A stretch of DNA of 64,000 bases from Ignelater luminosus (GCA_011009095.1 VTPC01003610.1:53883-117882), one strand, 5' to 3'. Positions 1 to 12,539 are shown, counted from the stretch's first letter. Program-made: numbers and translations. The notes: generated by a model not told the origin, from the sequence alone.

Positions 1-529
1 TATCTTGAGTCTTAGCACAAATAGGAGTTTGAATTGACGAGTTAAGTCCTAACTATGAAATATATTAGAGTATGCTCAAGTATAGACTATACATATAAGA
101 ATCCCAAGATATCTTAAAACTCAGTCTGTATCTGAACTTTAGACCAGGATCAGCTCAAAACATGTATAGTAAGCAGCCTTAAGTAAATATTGTTTTTGCA
201 TCCTTTTTTTCTTAATTCTAGAAATATAAAGTTTTTATTAACAATTAAATTCAGAAGTTGTTGGAAAATAATTAGGTAGTACATTCTGCTTTTATAATAT
301 TGAAAAGTTATATAGATAACTATTTTCAAAACATTTATTATTATAAAAATTCATAGTTTTTAATAGAATAACAGTTTTGTACAAGATCTATTCCTAATAT
401 GACGTTTCATTTTAATAATTAACAAAATGAAATAGAATGACGTGATTACAATAAATTAAGTTTTAATTCTAGTTTTCTATTAGAATGTGTTATTATAATG
501 TTATATACTCTAATTATAAATTACATTTT
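1..529. other. AT-rich stretch without recognisable gene
   Basis: No coding sequence, RNA gene or mobile element could be recognised here. The sequence is AT-rich and stop-dense in all frames. Confidence 0.5.
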
Positions 530-1195
530 TAATTCTCACTGGAATGAACAGACATATGCTTATTTAATGTATCTTTACGAGTATAACTACGTTTACATAT
601 CTCACATTCATATGATTTCTTTATACAATGAAACAACCGCATATGTTATTGTAAATCAAGCTTCTTTGGAGATTCATAATTACACATCTCACACTGAAAT
701 GCTTTTCTCTTAAAATGAACAAGCATATGTCTACTTACATAACTTTCTTGAGAATACTTTTTGTAACATATTATACTACATTCAAATGGTTTCTTACCAG
801 AGTGAACTAACATATGTCGAAGTAAAACATAATTTCTTACATTTGTAGTTGCATGTTTTACACAATAATCTTTTAGCTGAGTGAGTGAACATGTGTTATG
901 TTAATTTCTCTTTATGTAAATAACTACGTTGACATATTTCACACTTAAATGGTTTCTCACCATTTAGATGGGTAAGAATATGTCTGCAAGTAACTGTTTT
1001 GTTTATAACTACATTTACATATCTTGCACTTATATGGGTTTTTAACTGAATGAACTGACAGTATGTGTCTCTCTCTAAATCGAAATTCCTTATACTTTCA
1101 TAATTACATTTTTCACATTGAAATGGTTTTTTACCAAAAGGAGTTTTCACAAGTTTTGTGAAACTGTTTATATTTGAATATTCAAAGTGGTATGA
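530..1195 (-). pseudogene. Degenerate C2H2 zinc-finger sequence
   Basis: Read on the minus strand, several C2H2 finger units can be made out, including KPFQCEKCNY near 1120, GEKPFKCEICQRSY near 935 and a unit with YECEICKRSY near 600. The linker-like (G)EKPF segments and Cys pairs recur at about 28-codon spacing, but the frame is broken by stops and several His pairs are lost. This looks like the finger array of a C2H2 transcription factor gene or retrocopy that has decayed. The Tigger element begins immediately beside it at 1226. Its parent gene is not identifiable. Confidence 0.6.
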
Positions 1196-1225
1196 ATCAC
1201 ATTTAGGTAAATCAGTCTCTATATA

Positions 1226-1255
1226 CAGTAAAACCCACTTATTGGAATAGCGTTT
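1226..1255. repeat. Tigger left terminal inverted repeat
   Basis: Begins CAGTAAAACCCACTTATT directly after TA at 1224-1225. It partly matches the reverse complement of about 3178-3207, with AGTA, ACCC and CTTA blocks in the same order. This is the transposase 3' side of the element. Confidence 0.55.
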
Positions 1256-1440
1256 AGGATTGTCAGAATTCTGCAAGACAAATTGAGGTTATTGCACATC
1301 GCTTGAGATTTATACTATAAAATTTTCAGCATTATTTATTACAGTTTTAAGTAAAATAAAAGTAAGGATACCATATTAATTATTTATTAAAACAATTATT
1401 AAATCTAATTCAATTAAAATGTCCATAAATTAAATCAAAA

Positions 1441-2952
1441 TTATGTTTTTATAAAAAAGTCAGTAATTTTAGATTGTTTTTTATCATTACACAATAAATC
1501 TGTTATTTGTTGTTCTAAACTATAATAATGTTTAAAATCAACATTTGACTTTCCTTCTAAAAACCTTCTTATTACAGAACAAGCGCTTGTTACTTCCTGG
1601 CCAGATACTGAAGACCATTCAGAAACATCATCTTTGATCTCATTGTCATCAAAACTTATTAAATCTTTGTTTTCTTGCGATTCTGGTTCTTCAATATCTC
1701 CGAAAACGGGCAAACAATTGTCAAATGTTGCAAACCTAGAAAAATCATCTGAGGTCATTTCTTCAAGAGGAGGACATTCAAAATCTTCTTCACTATCCGT
1801 AATCGTTTGTTTTGAAAATTTACAGTTAATGAAACATTTTTCTATGCTACTTCCAGTTATTTTATTCCAGCTCTTATTCATCATATGGATAGCTGAAAGG
1901 ATTGAGATGTCTTTTGACATATCATTGGCAGGTTTAGAGGACGATGTATCATAATAGTCCATCGTCGAAATAATTTTCTTGACCACTTCCTTTCTGTAAT
2001 TTCGCTTAAAAAGGGATATAATTCCTTGATCCATGGGTTGAATGAGTGAAGTTGTATTTAGCGGAAAATAGTGTATATTTACATTATTCAGTTTCACATC
2101 AGGTTTATGAGCTGAACAATTATCAACGAATAAAATAACTTTTCTATTCATTTCAGCCATTTGCTTATCAAAATCAATAAGCCACTCTTTAAATAAATTT
2201 GAAGTCATCCATGCGTTTTTGTTGAATGTGTATTTCACGGGCAACGATTTTATGCCTTTAAAACACCTAAAATTTTGGGATTTATCTATAACAAAAAGCG
2301 GAAGTTTATGACTTCCATCGGAATTAGCACAGCAAAGAACTGTCATTCTGTCTTTCGCTGTGTTCCCTCCTACAGCTTTTTCTCCATGAAAGCGAAATGT
2401 GCCATCTGGTGTAGCTCGAAAATACAGGCCGGTTTCGTTGCAATTATATACACAGGCCGGTTCATAGTCTTTTAATAAATTAGGTAAGACATTTGTTACC
2501 CATTCATTTGCTCCATTTACATCAGCATCTTTTTCTTTCCCTTCAATTTTCTTAAAGGAAATTTGGGAACGATTCTTCCATCTAGAAAACCATCCATTTG
2601 TCGCTTTAAATTCTGTATTTCCAAACTTCTGCGCAATTTGTTCCGCTTTTTCTTTTAATATTGGACCACTAATTGGAACATTTCGTGCTCTTTTTTCAAT
2701 AAACCATTTACTCAAAGCATCTTCAACTTTTCCGTCCTTCCCGGTACGTTTTCTTTTTCGCGTCAATTTTGAATTATTCTTCCAATCACTCAACACACTA
2801 TCTTTATTCTTTAAAAGTTTGCTTACTTGTGCTTGAGAAATTCCGAATTTCCTAGCCACTTCATTTTGATTTGCTTTAGATTCCTCCGCATATTCTATTA
2901 CAGTTAACTTTTGTTTTAACGTAAGGTCTTTTCTTTTCATTGCAGTACTCAT
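1441..2952 (-). CDS. Tigger/pogo-family transposase, likely inactive
   Basis: A 503-residue uninterrupted frame when started at the ATG at 2952; an eight-codon upstream extension has no ATG. Domains in order are: an N-terminal psq-type helix-turn-helix (about residues 5-55, with RKFGISQAQVSKLL), a CENP-B-type DNA-binding domain (about 75-135, GWFSRWKNR), then a DDE_1 nuclease domain (about 160-330). The expected catalytic acids are Asp277 in VILFVDNCSAH and Asp308 in IQPMDQGII. The first, normally in the motif Y-N-x-D-E-T-G, is Asn172 here (codon 2437-2439). That change should abolish strand cleavage, yet the frame remains full length. It could be a recently inactivated transposon copy or, less likely, a retained DNA-binding protein. 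Confidence 0.8.
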   Translation of the reverse strand: MSTAMKRKDLTLKQKLTVIEYAEESKANQNEVARKFGISQAQVSKLLKNKDSVLSDWKNNSKLTRKRKRTGKDGKVEDALSKWFIEKRARNVPISGPILKEKAEQIAQKFGNTEFKATNGWFSRWKNRSQISFKKIEGKEKDADVNGANEWVTNVLPNLLKDYEPACVYNCNETGLYFRATPDGTFRFHGEKAVGGNTAKDRMTVLCCANSDGSHKLPLFVIDKSQNFRCFKGIKSLPVKYTFNKNAWMTSNLFKEWLIDFDKQMAEMNRKVILFVDNCSAHKPDVKLNNVNIHYFPLNTTSLIQPMDQGIISLFKRNYRKEVVKKIISTMDYYDTSSSKPANDMSKDISILSAIHMMNKSWNKITGSSIEKCFINCKFSKQTITDSEEDFECPPLEEMTSDDFSRFATFDNCLPVFGDIEEPESQENKDLISFDDNEIKDDVSEWSSVSGQEVTSACSVIRRFLEGKSNVDFKHYYSLEQQITDLLCNDKKQSKITDFFIKT

Positions 2953-3177
2953 GATGAAACTAATACAAGAAACCAAGAAACTGCGCTCTACACGACGTAT
3001 AAAACAAAACTAACAACGATAAAACTTTACAACTCTTTACTTATAGTAATGCTTAAATAAACTTTTTAAAAGTGGCATGTTTTGTGACTAGTTTGCGTGA
3101 ACAATATTCATTAAAATTTTTATTTATCGTACCTACATAGAAACGATTTTAAATATATTTAAATATTCTTATAATCA

Positions 3178-3207
3178 AGCTTTTACTAAGCGGGTGTTAG
3201 TGTACTT
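3178..3207. repeat. Tigger right terminal inverted repeat (approximate)
   Basis: The reverse complement of this segment contains the same ordered blocks as the left end at 1226. Divergence leaves the exact last base uncertain by a few nucleotides. Confidence 0.45.
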
Positions 3208-3208
3208 G

Positions 3209-4320
3209 ATTTGATCAGCATCAATATCATCATCTTTGGTATCAAATTCTTCAACTGACTGTGATTTTAGAACTACGCATTTCATTTTCAACCTTTATAC
3301 CACCCTGTGTATCTTCTAAGCGTTCCGCCTTAGTTTCATTAAAATCTCTATTATCTATAAAAAAATTAATTAAATAATTAAATATAGGACTATGCCATAT
3401 TGAGATACACTACCATATAAATCGAGAAATGATTTCATTTCATTACACGAAAGTTGGATATCATTTTCAATGTTTTCATGCTTAATTTCAGTTTTCATTC
3501 TTATTTTAAATTAAGTCTAAAATTTCTTCTCTACTAAATTCTTACGATAAATAAAATAGAAAGTACATAAGATGCAGTTTATTATTATTCTAACTTCTGT
3601 TATGCTTGTCACTATGTTTATGCAAAGGTTATGTTTATGTTTATTCTGGCATAAAGCTTCAATGTTGCCAGATCTCGTTTTTTAAATTAGTGCTTGATTC
3701 TTTTTTATGCTGTTGATTATTCCGTTTTAATTATTTTGGCTTTTCACTTTATGACATTATTCTGTTTGTGCTCACATAACTTTAGAATGTATTACAAATT
3801 AATGTTCTTAAAATTTCTTAAATGAATTTGATATTTGAAGGAATATGTAGAAAACTAGGGAAATCAGCAACGCTGTTGTTGTAATGACACCTTGAAATTT
3901 GACAGCAATAGTACTAATATAAAATTCAAATAGTAAATCATAACCTTAAATTATCTACATAAAATTTAGGAATCTGTAACATTAAGATACAATAGTTTAT
4001 TATGAATTGGGTGGTATTAAAAGTAAGAATTCGAGGAGAGAAAATGAGATGATATAAAACTATTCCGTAATAATGTAGAAAAGGTTTCATACACAAAACT
4101 TGAAGGTAACCTCTTACAATTTTATTCATAAATTAATTGTTCTAATTTCAGGGCTTTTTAAGAAATCTTAGTATATCCTCATATAATTGAAACGGAACAT
4201 AGATTACCTGAATTAATATGAATGAATGATTGGAAGAAACCTTACGTAAGACCAGAAACTACTGCAAAAGAAATTGACACAGAATGTCACAGCAAACGAT
4301 TATAATAAAAATAATTCAAA
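3209..4320. other. No gene recognised
   Basis: AT-rich sequence with only short stop-bounded frames. A minus-strand stretch near 3215-3250 reads as an acidic run containing DDDIDAD, which faintly recalls the acidic N-terminus of piggyBac transposases; this is too short to call. Confidence 0.4.
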
Positions 4321-4324
4321 TACC

Positions 4325-4620
4325 CACTTTAAAAGAATGTAAATTTAAGATTTACAGAACAGGTGGTGGTTTTAAATATGAAATATACAATAGTATATTT
4401 CCAAATGGAAGTAATTTAAAATGACACAATGAAAGCTCATTAAGGTGAAAAGTCGTTTTAATGTGAAACATGTAATTATAAATATGTAGAAAATATGATT
4501 TACTTGTTTGGTATGTTGTATTTTATACAGTTGTGAATATGAAATATGTAGATATTTTACTGGATCAAGACTGATATGCAAGGACATTTAAGTGAAAAAC
4601 CTTTTTACAAATATAAAACA
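4325..4620 (+). pseudogene. Decayed C2H2 zinc-finger relic
   Basis: Across the + strand frames, pieces such as GEKSF near 4450, CETCNYKY near 4465 and CEYEICRYF near 4535 resemble the finger units at 530-1195, and EKPF recurs near 4595. Stops and frameshifts interrupt every unit. It is in opposite orientation to the first array, with the Tigger element between. It may be a second fragment of the same repeated family. Confidence 0.4.
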
Positions 4621-4629
4621 GAATTTAAC

Positions 4630-5300
4630 ATTATTTTGTACTTATTTTAATTAATTACTGAAGTGTAGCTTACAATAAGAAAAAAAAAGAATGTGAAGAG
4701 GAAAAACCTTTTTAATGTCGAATAATTTTAAATTCGCTTGGAAAAATACTTTGATTATGCATATATGCAAGTTCATTTTGATAAAAAGTTATACCTATAT
4801 GAAAATAAAGTGTCATGGCTTGGTACACTTCTAAATTAAATCTTTATAGACATTTCTGAAGAATCATCCCAACATAATAAGTTCATAACGTTAAACTATC
4901 CCCAGTCTGTTATGATTTCGTTACTAACACATGTTAATAACAAAATATATAATAAAATAATAAATAAACATTAATGTTTGTAATAATTATTCTTTCTGTT
5001 CTTATATTATGAAAATAACATAGTAGAGTGAAATTAGCTTTGCGTCTTATTTTCTTTTGCATAATCCGCTTATCTAGCCACAATTGGGTTTTTGAGAACT
5101 AGCTATATGCAAAAGTACATGTTGCTATCTCAATAATTCATTGCTTTTTCTCAAGTTTTGAAAATTTGGAAGTAAGTTATTTTACTAGTTTTCAGTTACA
5201 AGTAAATAAATAGGAATATCAGAAAAATATTAGATTACATCAATAATTAACTACGCGAGATGCTTTTATTAACTGATTCACACAGCATTAAGATTCTGCC
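4630..5300. other. No gene recognised
   Basis: AT-rich. One further zinc-finger-like scrap may lie near 4705-4800 on the + strand. Nothing else was recognised. Confidence 0.4.
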
Positions 5301-5309
5301 CCACTACAC

Positions 5310-6480
5310 CCTCTACCTTGCTATACTGTGCTTATTACAATCTTAGTTTCAATCTTTTTTTGAACCTGAAAGAAAATCTTTTAGGCGTCATTGCCACTTG
5401 TATTCCCTTTTATTACATCAGAGCCTCTAGAAAGGAGACACAGTTCACCTGCAAACAATGTGATCAAACCTTTTCTGTTTGCCTGTCACTGACAACATGC
5501 GAAGCGTCATCATTTATTGTAAATTTCAGTGGCTTTAGAGTTTAGAAGCTTCTTTCCAGCCCTGTGCGAGTTGGTGGAATTTGAATGGCAACACTTATGC
5601 AAAATCATTGATTGAAGAGAAGTAAACCCTAGTTGACCCAGATGAAGACAAAAGATGGGAACTGACAAACAAGATTTTCTACCCTAATCATGACATTGAT
5701 GATGTGGGTTGGAATTGCCTTCAATGAAAAGTTGAAACTTCTACTTATTCTGGTCAACTAGAGGTGTTTGTAATGAAGAGCGGTGTGGCATACAAAAGAG
5801 AAGGAAAAGAAGAAATGGGGCTTATCCAGATGACTCGATGACAACACAATCCTCATGAAAACACCCGGAAAAGTCCTACAAACCATTTAGTGCCAGGGTT
5901 AGCAGACTTATTTCTGTAGTTGGGAATGATAGATGGCGTTCATTTATTATTAGGGTGTGTCTCAGTTGATGGTAATGGTAATTAGTTGGATTAACAATAA
6001 GCCATGAGGGTAGAATCGAAAATACCCTAGAGGTCTGAGGAGAAATTTTCTAGTTCTGCAAAAAAATTACTGGAGGGTGTTTCATTTTGGATTGAGATTT
6101 CCGAGAAATACTCACTGGTATCAGAACCAAGCCTCCAACCAGAAGAGTCCTGAACCAATAGCAGAGAAGACATTCAAAGCGTAGTGTCGTCGGCAAACTG
6201 TACCGCATGCGAGCATTTGGTTATGGTTGGAGATTGCCATGGCAGTACAAAAGAAAGAGGATTAAAACTGAGACTGGGAAAAACTGAGCCTTGGCGGATT
6301 CCAGCAAGTGCATGGAGTAAAAAGTAAAAAGAGAACGTTTGAGTTTGAGAAGACTTTCTTGTTAGACCTTGTCAAGGGCATTTTAGATATTGAAAAGGGT
6401 GGTGATGACACAGCAACCCAAATGAAGGATTAGGTCGGACACCGATCGACCGATTCGAAAATCGAGATAGTAGTTAGAGA
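5310..6480 (-). mobile_element. Degenerate jockey-like LINE reverse transcriptase
   Basis: The minus strand contains a recognisable reverse transcriptase core broken by frameshifts: GIRQGSVFPSL encoded around 6275-6310, followed about 100 bases on (6180-6205) by QFADDTTL, the catalytic YADD-type box of LINE polymerases. The preceding segment (about 6370-6410) reads like the conserved alpha-helical A region (D-x-x-x-A-L-D-K-V). No intact ORF, 5' end or poly-A tail could be set. It is a dead non-LTR retrotransposon fragment. Confidence 0.6.
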
Positions 6481-6519
6481 TTTTCTTACTGTTCGTCAAA
6501 ATTTAGTATGATAGGCAGA

Positions 6520-8060
6520 CACACTGAACATACATACATGGAGAAAGTCGCTATTATTAAATCTATACCATGGAGTCCTCATCTAGCTGCTAAATTCAAC
6601 AGAACTGTTAACAGTATCAAATACCAAGAAAGCTTACCAGATTATAGACAACAATTTCAGTGAATTCATGAAGAAACCAGGCTCGAATCTGTTGACATTC
6701 CTTCTGCCAACGATGATGATAACGTCTCTATCTCTGGCACCTCCCCAAAGTTATTCAACAAACCCTTTCTAATCCTGATGAAATCATGGAACAGTCTATT
6801 TAAGAATCTTGATTCTATTTCCAAGAATTATGATGAATGCCTTTTTTGTTGGAGGTTGATCAAATTGATCATAAATACAATTTAAGGCAAAAAAAACCTT
6901 GTCTTTGTGTTGTTTCTACATACAATGCGCATAATGCTCTTAGGTGAGCAGTTAACCAAGCAAATCATAAAATATTCTGTGACCAGGCTGTCAAAAAAGC
7001 CTTTTTCTGCACCTACAAAATTTTTCCAAACGTCTTTAAAACGCTTTCTCTTTCAGGTCTACCTCTAAACCTTTTCAAGTTAGTTTTATCAAACTGGCTA
7101 TAGTAATACCATTTTGCAAGGTATCAGAACTTGCCGAATTCATCCCTATGATATCTTGCTGAAATCTTTGAAAGTCGTATACTTTGCTCAGCAGTCTAAC
7201 ATTGTCACTACTGTGAGATGAAACAGGGAGGTCTTTTATCTCCATTGATCTTCAATTTAGTATTAAAAAAGTTTTCGATTTACGCTTTCTGCTCTCGACT
7301 CCGGTTTACTTTGTGAACGATGCAGATGCTTACATTTCGACACTTGCATATGCTGATGATCTTCTGATCATAGACAGCTGTATTGGGTAGAGCTTAGTGT
7401 CCATCTTTCTTTGACCGTCTTAAACTGATAAATGTCAACAAGTGTACCGCTGTATCAGTTTGGGTAGTACTCGAGTGAAAAATATGTTATATTTTAGAAC
7501 GACCAACAAATTCTAGACTGACCACCATGTCCAACGTTTTTGTCAAATCAATACTGAGGAAGATTTTAAGACCTTCCTAACTAGAACCTTGTCAGAAGAT
7601 AACCATCTTGTTGCAGTATACTATATGGTGCCATGAATCATTCTGCATTTTAGGAAGCTTTAATATATCGATCAGGGAATGCCTTTATTCACATCCGCAT
7701 GCTTGAAGAAGTCTAAGGCAATTTTATGATCTTTTGGAATTTATCTCTGCCATCCTTTTGAAGTGGCTCAATAATCTTGCGTCCATTCAAAACCACGTTC
7801 TGGGTCCAATGAGTCAGGATGTTTTGAAACAATTTTTCTCAGGTATTCCTTCTCTGAGATTGGGCAAAAATCCGAAACAAGGCTTATGTATATCAAAACC
7901 TCTTAAACCTGGTCTGGACGGGGTCGTGTAAAGAAGCTATCCTGTTTCCAGGCAATGAAATGTAAGAATCCTGTATTACCACAGAAAAGTGCTCAAATGT
8001 CAGATAGGACCCTTGAAGGTGCAGCCCAAATATGGAACATGAATGGCATCAAGCGTAAAC
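6520..8060 (+). mobile_element. Degenerate non-LTR retrotransposon with reverse transcriptase
   Basis: On the + strand, KQGGLLSPLIFNL is encoded at 7221-7259 and LAYADDLLII at 7343-7372. These are the reverse transcriptase B and C boxes at normal order and spacing. The flanking reading frame is broken, with a 65-codon open piece at 7734-7931 that may be part of the thumb or C-terminal region. It is a LINE of a different group from the jockey-like fragment next to it, on the opposite strand. It is non-functional. Confidence 0.6.
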
Positions 8061-8800
8061 TCGATCTTTTTCTGAAGAAAGATAACCAAGTTATGATAGC
8101 TTATGTTATTGTCGAGTGAGAAAGTTTCACACTTTTGGAAACAGCTACCATTTGTAAAATTTAATATTATTCTACGCTACCATTTCTAGCCCATAGCAAA
8201 AAAGATATCCTGATAGTATAGAAATCTTGTGGTTTAACTTTCGAACATTTGTTTTATGAAATTGTAGGTGTAGTTCATAATCTACTTGATTACATTCTGT
8301 ATTTGTTTCTTAAAAAATTGCTAGGATCAACTTCTGAGAACTTGAATGTAACGCTGTTACTACTTACAACGTAAGCGAAACATTTATATTGTAATTAATT
8401 TACCAGAAGTACTAAAATATGTATTCAAGTTTTATTTTTCATTTTCAACAAAATATTGAGACAACCGCTACCCGATGAACCTGCCTTTGAGTCGCTTTCA
8501 GTCAGTTGAATAACCTAATTTTTCAATTATATTGTTTTTTTTTCTAAAAAAAGAAAAATAATTAAAACGGTAAGGTAAACAAGACTAAGTAATTTCTACC
8601 TACAATTAGATATGCGTATCTGATTAGAATTAATTTCTTATCAGAATTTAATCAAGCTAATTTACAGTAGCAAAGTGTGTTCGAGTCATGCAATTTACTA
8701 TTAGATGACACAGTAATTTTTATTGCTGAACTTACAAGCGCAGTGGTATTGATTGCAGTTTTTTATTCAATTCTTGTCAAACAAGTATTTTTTGCTAAGA

Positions 8801-9784
8801 ATGGAGAAAAGAAAATCTAAAACTGGAAAAGATTGCATTGTGTGTGCGCTTGGTCCGATATTTAGATTGGGGCAATTTTTCGGCGCGTTACCTATAAAAT
8901 ATAATTGTCCTCATTCTAACAAAGAATATGTTGAATCTTGTTTTACGCCAAGCAAAATTTATGTTGCTTATTCAGTACTTATAACAACTATAATCTCCGC
9001 AAATATTTTAGGGTTTATATTTTTGTTAATAAGAGATGATGATAAAAATAAAATAACAAAGTTAGAATTGTTACTGGAGATTTTATATTGCACCGGAGGG
9101 CTCGTGGTGGTTCTATGCCAGATATTCAAAAGACACTCGCATATTTCAGAACTGAATGGTTGGATGGCCATAATTAAAAACAGAAGACACTTCGGTTTTT
9201 TAAATTTATTGGACATGAAAGCTACATTTCGAATAAGACGCTTGTGCTTTGCTTGTTATTTGGGAGTAGTATATATTATTGTGCTACATGTTATTCGTTC
9301 AGAAAGCATTACTGATGACGTTTATTTCTGGATAAAAGTTGTAAAACCAGGTTCTATTATAGCAGGTTGTGCAGAATTATCAGCTTTCTATACGCTTATT
9401 TTACAAGGATTATTAGTGGGAATAATATTTAAACATTCATACAAAATTCTAAATGATCGTATGGTGAAGTATTTAATGTATCGAGAAGTTATGCATATGG
9501 AAATTAATGGAGAACTGAAAAATAATATAAGTTTAAAGCGCCCCGTTGAACAAATTATGAAACTACACAATGCAATTTGTCAAAATTGGAAAACTTTTTC
9601 AAGAGTTTCAAATGTTTATTTTATGTTATTTGTTTTAATTCCAGTTGTTGCAATTATACTAAATTGTTATATTGCGATATCATCAAACAGTATCAAACGT
9701 GACCTATTCATGGAACTTCAAACTCTGGGCATAATAATGGTGCTTTTGCAGTTTTTATGGACTTTTGAAAACACTTCAAGAGTG
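8801..9784 (+). CDS. Gr alternative first exon A
   Basis: Encodes 328 residues of a seven-transmembrane insect gustatory receptor, a ligand-gated cation channel subunit of the chemosensory neuron membrane. The ATG at 8801 is chosen because homologous exons also start shortly before the Cys motif; upstream frame extension has no ATG. C12-x2-C15 and C36-x-H38 form the shared N-terminal motif. Hydrophobic segments fit TM1-TM6. The exon ends SRV at donor GTGAGT (9785), phase 0. It is the most 5' exon and belongs to the divergent group with L and M (signature CPHS). Its only visible splice partner is the exon at 61910, about 52 kb downstream. Confidence 0.8.
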
Positions 9785-11785
9785 GTGAGTATTAATACTT
9801 TATAACTTAGCGTTAGTGTTACTTGCCTTTGTTTATTAAGCTTTACCTAAGAAAAGGTAAAGTAGATTTGAATTTCTGTTATAAAGCGCTTGGAAATACT
9901 GCATAATTTATTGTTTATTTTCAATTAGTTGAAAAAACGACTGATAGTCATTAAATAGAATAATAATTGAGTTGATAGATTTTGTAGTTATCCCCCGTTG
10001 GTTACATCGAAGGAGTAACCGGGTACCTACCTGTTTCACTTTATACTTATCTTACAGGCTATCTGAAACACGACAAATGTTTTCTGTCCAAAAATAACAA
10101 TAAGTCATAAACATACAACTGATTTGAATGATTTTGCGTTTGATTAACTAAACAGCGCCTTCTTGAAGTCTATATAACTATATTTGGACGATAACATTGC
10201 GTCAACAATAAACGCTTTTTTGCGTCGTTTACTTGAAGATCTCTTGCGATAATTTTTTCTGAAGATATGTACTCAGTTTGCAATTCTTTTGTTAAATACT
10301 GTCGCCAAATGCTGTTTAGTCGAACTGTCTGAAGACACAACAGAAAATTCTAGATAAGTGATAAAACAATCAATATCATACCAAAATTATATCTACACAA
10401 AACCTTTACTAGCGCATACGTGTGATATCAATCTGAATAACTATCTGCTTGTCGATTACCAGAAAACGCTTATGAAAACAATATTTTTGTAAATGTAGGA
10501 CTTCAATATAATTGATGGTTTACAAGTTTGGAGAGGGTATATGACACCTCAGCTAACGATTTTATGGTGAAAGGCATTTGGAGTAAAGCTCTGCACCAGC
10601 AGAAATTCTCAAGCCCAGCCCCACTGTTCGCCAAACTCGAGAAACCTGATAAGATTGGGAAGTCCGATGAACCGACACGCTCGAGAGATCCGACAGGCTG
10701 GAGAGGCTCAATAGGCACGATAAGACCGAACGATTCGTCAAGCCGGATCGTGCCGACGTAGGTCCTCTTAAACTCAGGCCCGTCCTGACTTAGACCCGAG
10801 CTTTGGTCCGGGCAACACAAAAGCCCGACTAAGAAATTCAGCCCGTACAGGCTTCTACGGTACAGTACGAAACTTCTCCGTTTCAGTTTAGGATAAAACT
10901 AACGCATGTCCAAATCAGTAAGAAAATCCTTCGGTGGGAGTCAGTACGAAGATAACCCATTTCAATCAGTTATAAAAGATCTTGTTTCGTTTCTGCTCAG
11001 TACAGAAATAACGGTCCGAAAAGCCTGACCAATTTGATAAGTTCGACAAGCCCGAACGGCTTGACAGGGCCGAAAAGCGATACCCGACTAGCCCAAACAA
11101 CAGGAGAGGACCATAAAACCCAATAAGCTTTTATCTGGTGTAGGTCTCTAATTTGGAGACCCTGCAAACAGCTGCTGTGTCACAATATCAAGTGAACCTT
11201 CTAAGGCCGATATCTTCCGTCTCAAAGTCATGAAAAGCGATCGATAGGACGAAGTTATCACTGTATTTTATTCGTCCACAGAAGTTGATCTTTCTAAATG
11301 CGACTTCATTAAAAACATTAATTTTTACAATAAAAGGTTTCCTTTGATCAAAGAACTTCTTATTCTTTCAGGATCATTTGTCTTATTTGTTGCCAAAGAA
11401 TCTAAATCAAGACCATATTGAAAATTGCTTTTACAATCTGCCTGTATGGTGGCTGCATTTAAAGCTCTGCTTGTAACAAATTTCTTTTTAGTAACGAAAT
11501 AAACGCACCGTCCATTTTTGTTTGCTATCTTGAACAATCTAACCCCATAGTAAGTTTGTTTTTATTGTAAAATAATATTTCTAATTCGCACAAAGTTTTT
11601 ACACACACAGTCGGTTGCAATTAATTTTCTGTTATTAGTTTATTTAAAAGAACATCGAGATGTAATTCACACTATGACTTCTTTTATTTTAAGATATGCT
11701 GTGGTGTCTTATAGTTAATGATGTGTTAGAAAGCAGAAATGGTCAGTCTGCAACTTATTATACCAATAATATGACTGTCACGCTT
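9785..11785. other. Intron/spacer without recognised gene
   Basis: No Gr 3' exon was found after exon A. A stretch at about 10590-11120 is richer in GC and in repeated short CCGA/GACAGG/CCCGA words than the surroundings, suggesting an old mobile element, but no protein family was recognised in it. Confidence 0.4.
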
Positions 11786-11789
11786 AAAA

Positions 11790-12515
11790 ACCCGTGCGCT
11801 GACTGCTAAACAGCAGCGCGAAAATCATCTGGTCTCCTTGACGACCGCCAGTACATTGAAATTTAATTGGTTAAAAGGAAAGCGGACGATGCAAATATTA
11901 AACTCAACTTAGCTAATGCCTGTGTTTACGCTTTATTAGCAGGCTATTTCAATACCTTGTTCCAACAATAAATGAATATAACTATATCTGTAGGGAGGAC
12001 ACCCTACTAGCTGTTTGGCACTAATAGACTACGTGTTCATAGGGGACCTATACAGAGGAGCAACCTTTAGAATGGTTAGTACCAACTGGCAGTCTACCGA
12101 TAGGTACTTAAGTAGGTAACTTATATATAACTTTTGAAAAAGTTTAGAATGTTATCGAAAGAGGAATCAATGACTCTTTGGACAGTGAGTACTCGAATAT
12201 TCTGTGCTTGTGTTTCTTCTCAGTATGGCAAACTGGCTGACAAAAAGTCCAACAAAAGCTTTGAAATTTAATAGGATAATTTGTAACTTCACTAGAGGGT
12301 ACAAACCGCACCAGCTTGCCACTTACTGACTACTAACTGACTAAAGAGCGAGGCTGAAGACAATTCTTACCCTGCCTCATCTCTAAAAAACAAAGATTTT
12401 AGCTTTTACTTGCTGACTGCTAACTGACTAAAAAGCACATGCGGATACAATCCTCATCTTGCCTGGTCTTCTTGGCGACCATCAATACGCTGAAATTTGC
12501 GCTACTAACAGAAAG
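11790..12515 (+). repeat. Dispersed repeat cluster (copies also at 16.8-17.3 kb)
   Basis: Degenerate units of about 100 bp share the words GACTAAAAAGCAC, a run of the CTGGTCTC type and CGCTGAAATTTG. They lie at roughly 11795-11890, 12325-12400 and 12415-12510, and again at 17185-17285. A second shared word, AACAAAAGCTTT, occurs at 12249-12260 and 17040-17052. This is part of the duplicated block that carries exons B and C. Confidence 0.5.
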
Positions 12516-12539
12516 ACTTTTTTTTCTTCTCCCTCTTCG

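Larger units (their letters stand above)
1226..3208 (-). mobile_element. Tigger/pogo-like DNA transposon
   Basis: The element carries a long transposase frame on the minus strand (1441-2952). Candidate terminal inverted repeats are at 1226-1255 and about 3178-3207. The left end begins CAGTAAAACCC after a TA dinucleotide, as pogo/Tigger elements do. The right end, read on the opposite strand, is similar but contains several mismatches or small indels, so the right boundary is approximate. Total length is about 2 kb, usual for the family. Confidence 0.75.

Noticed and set aside
498-713. 71-codon + strand frame as a gene
   Set aside because: It is the antisense of the minus-strand zinc-finger relic.
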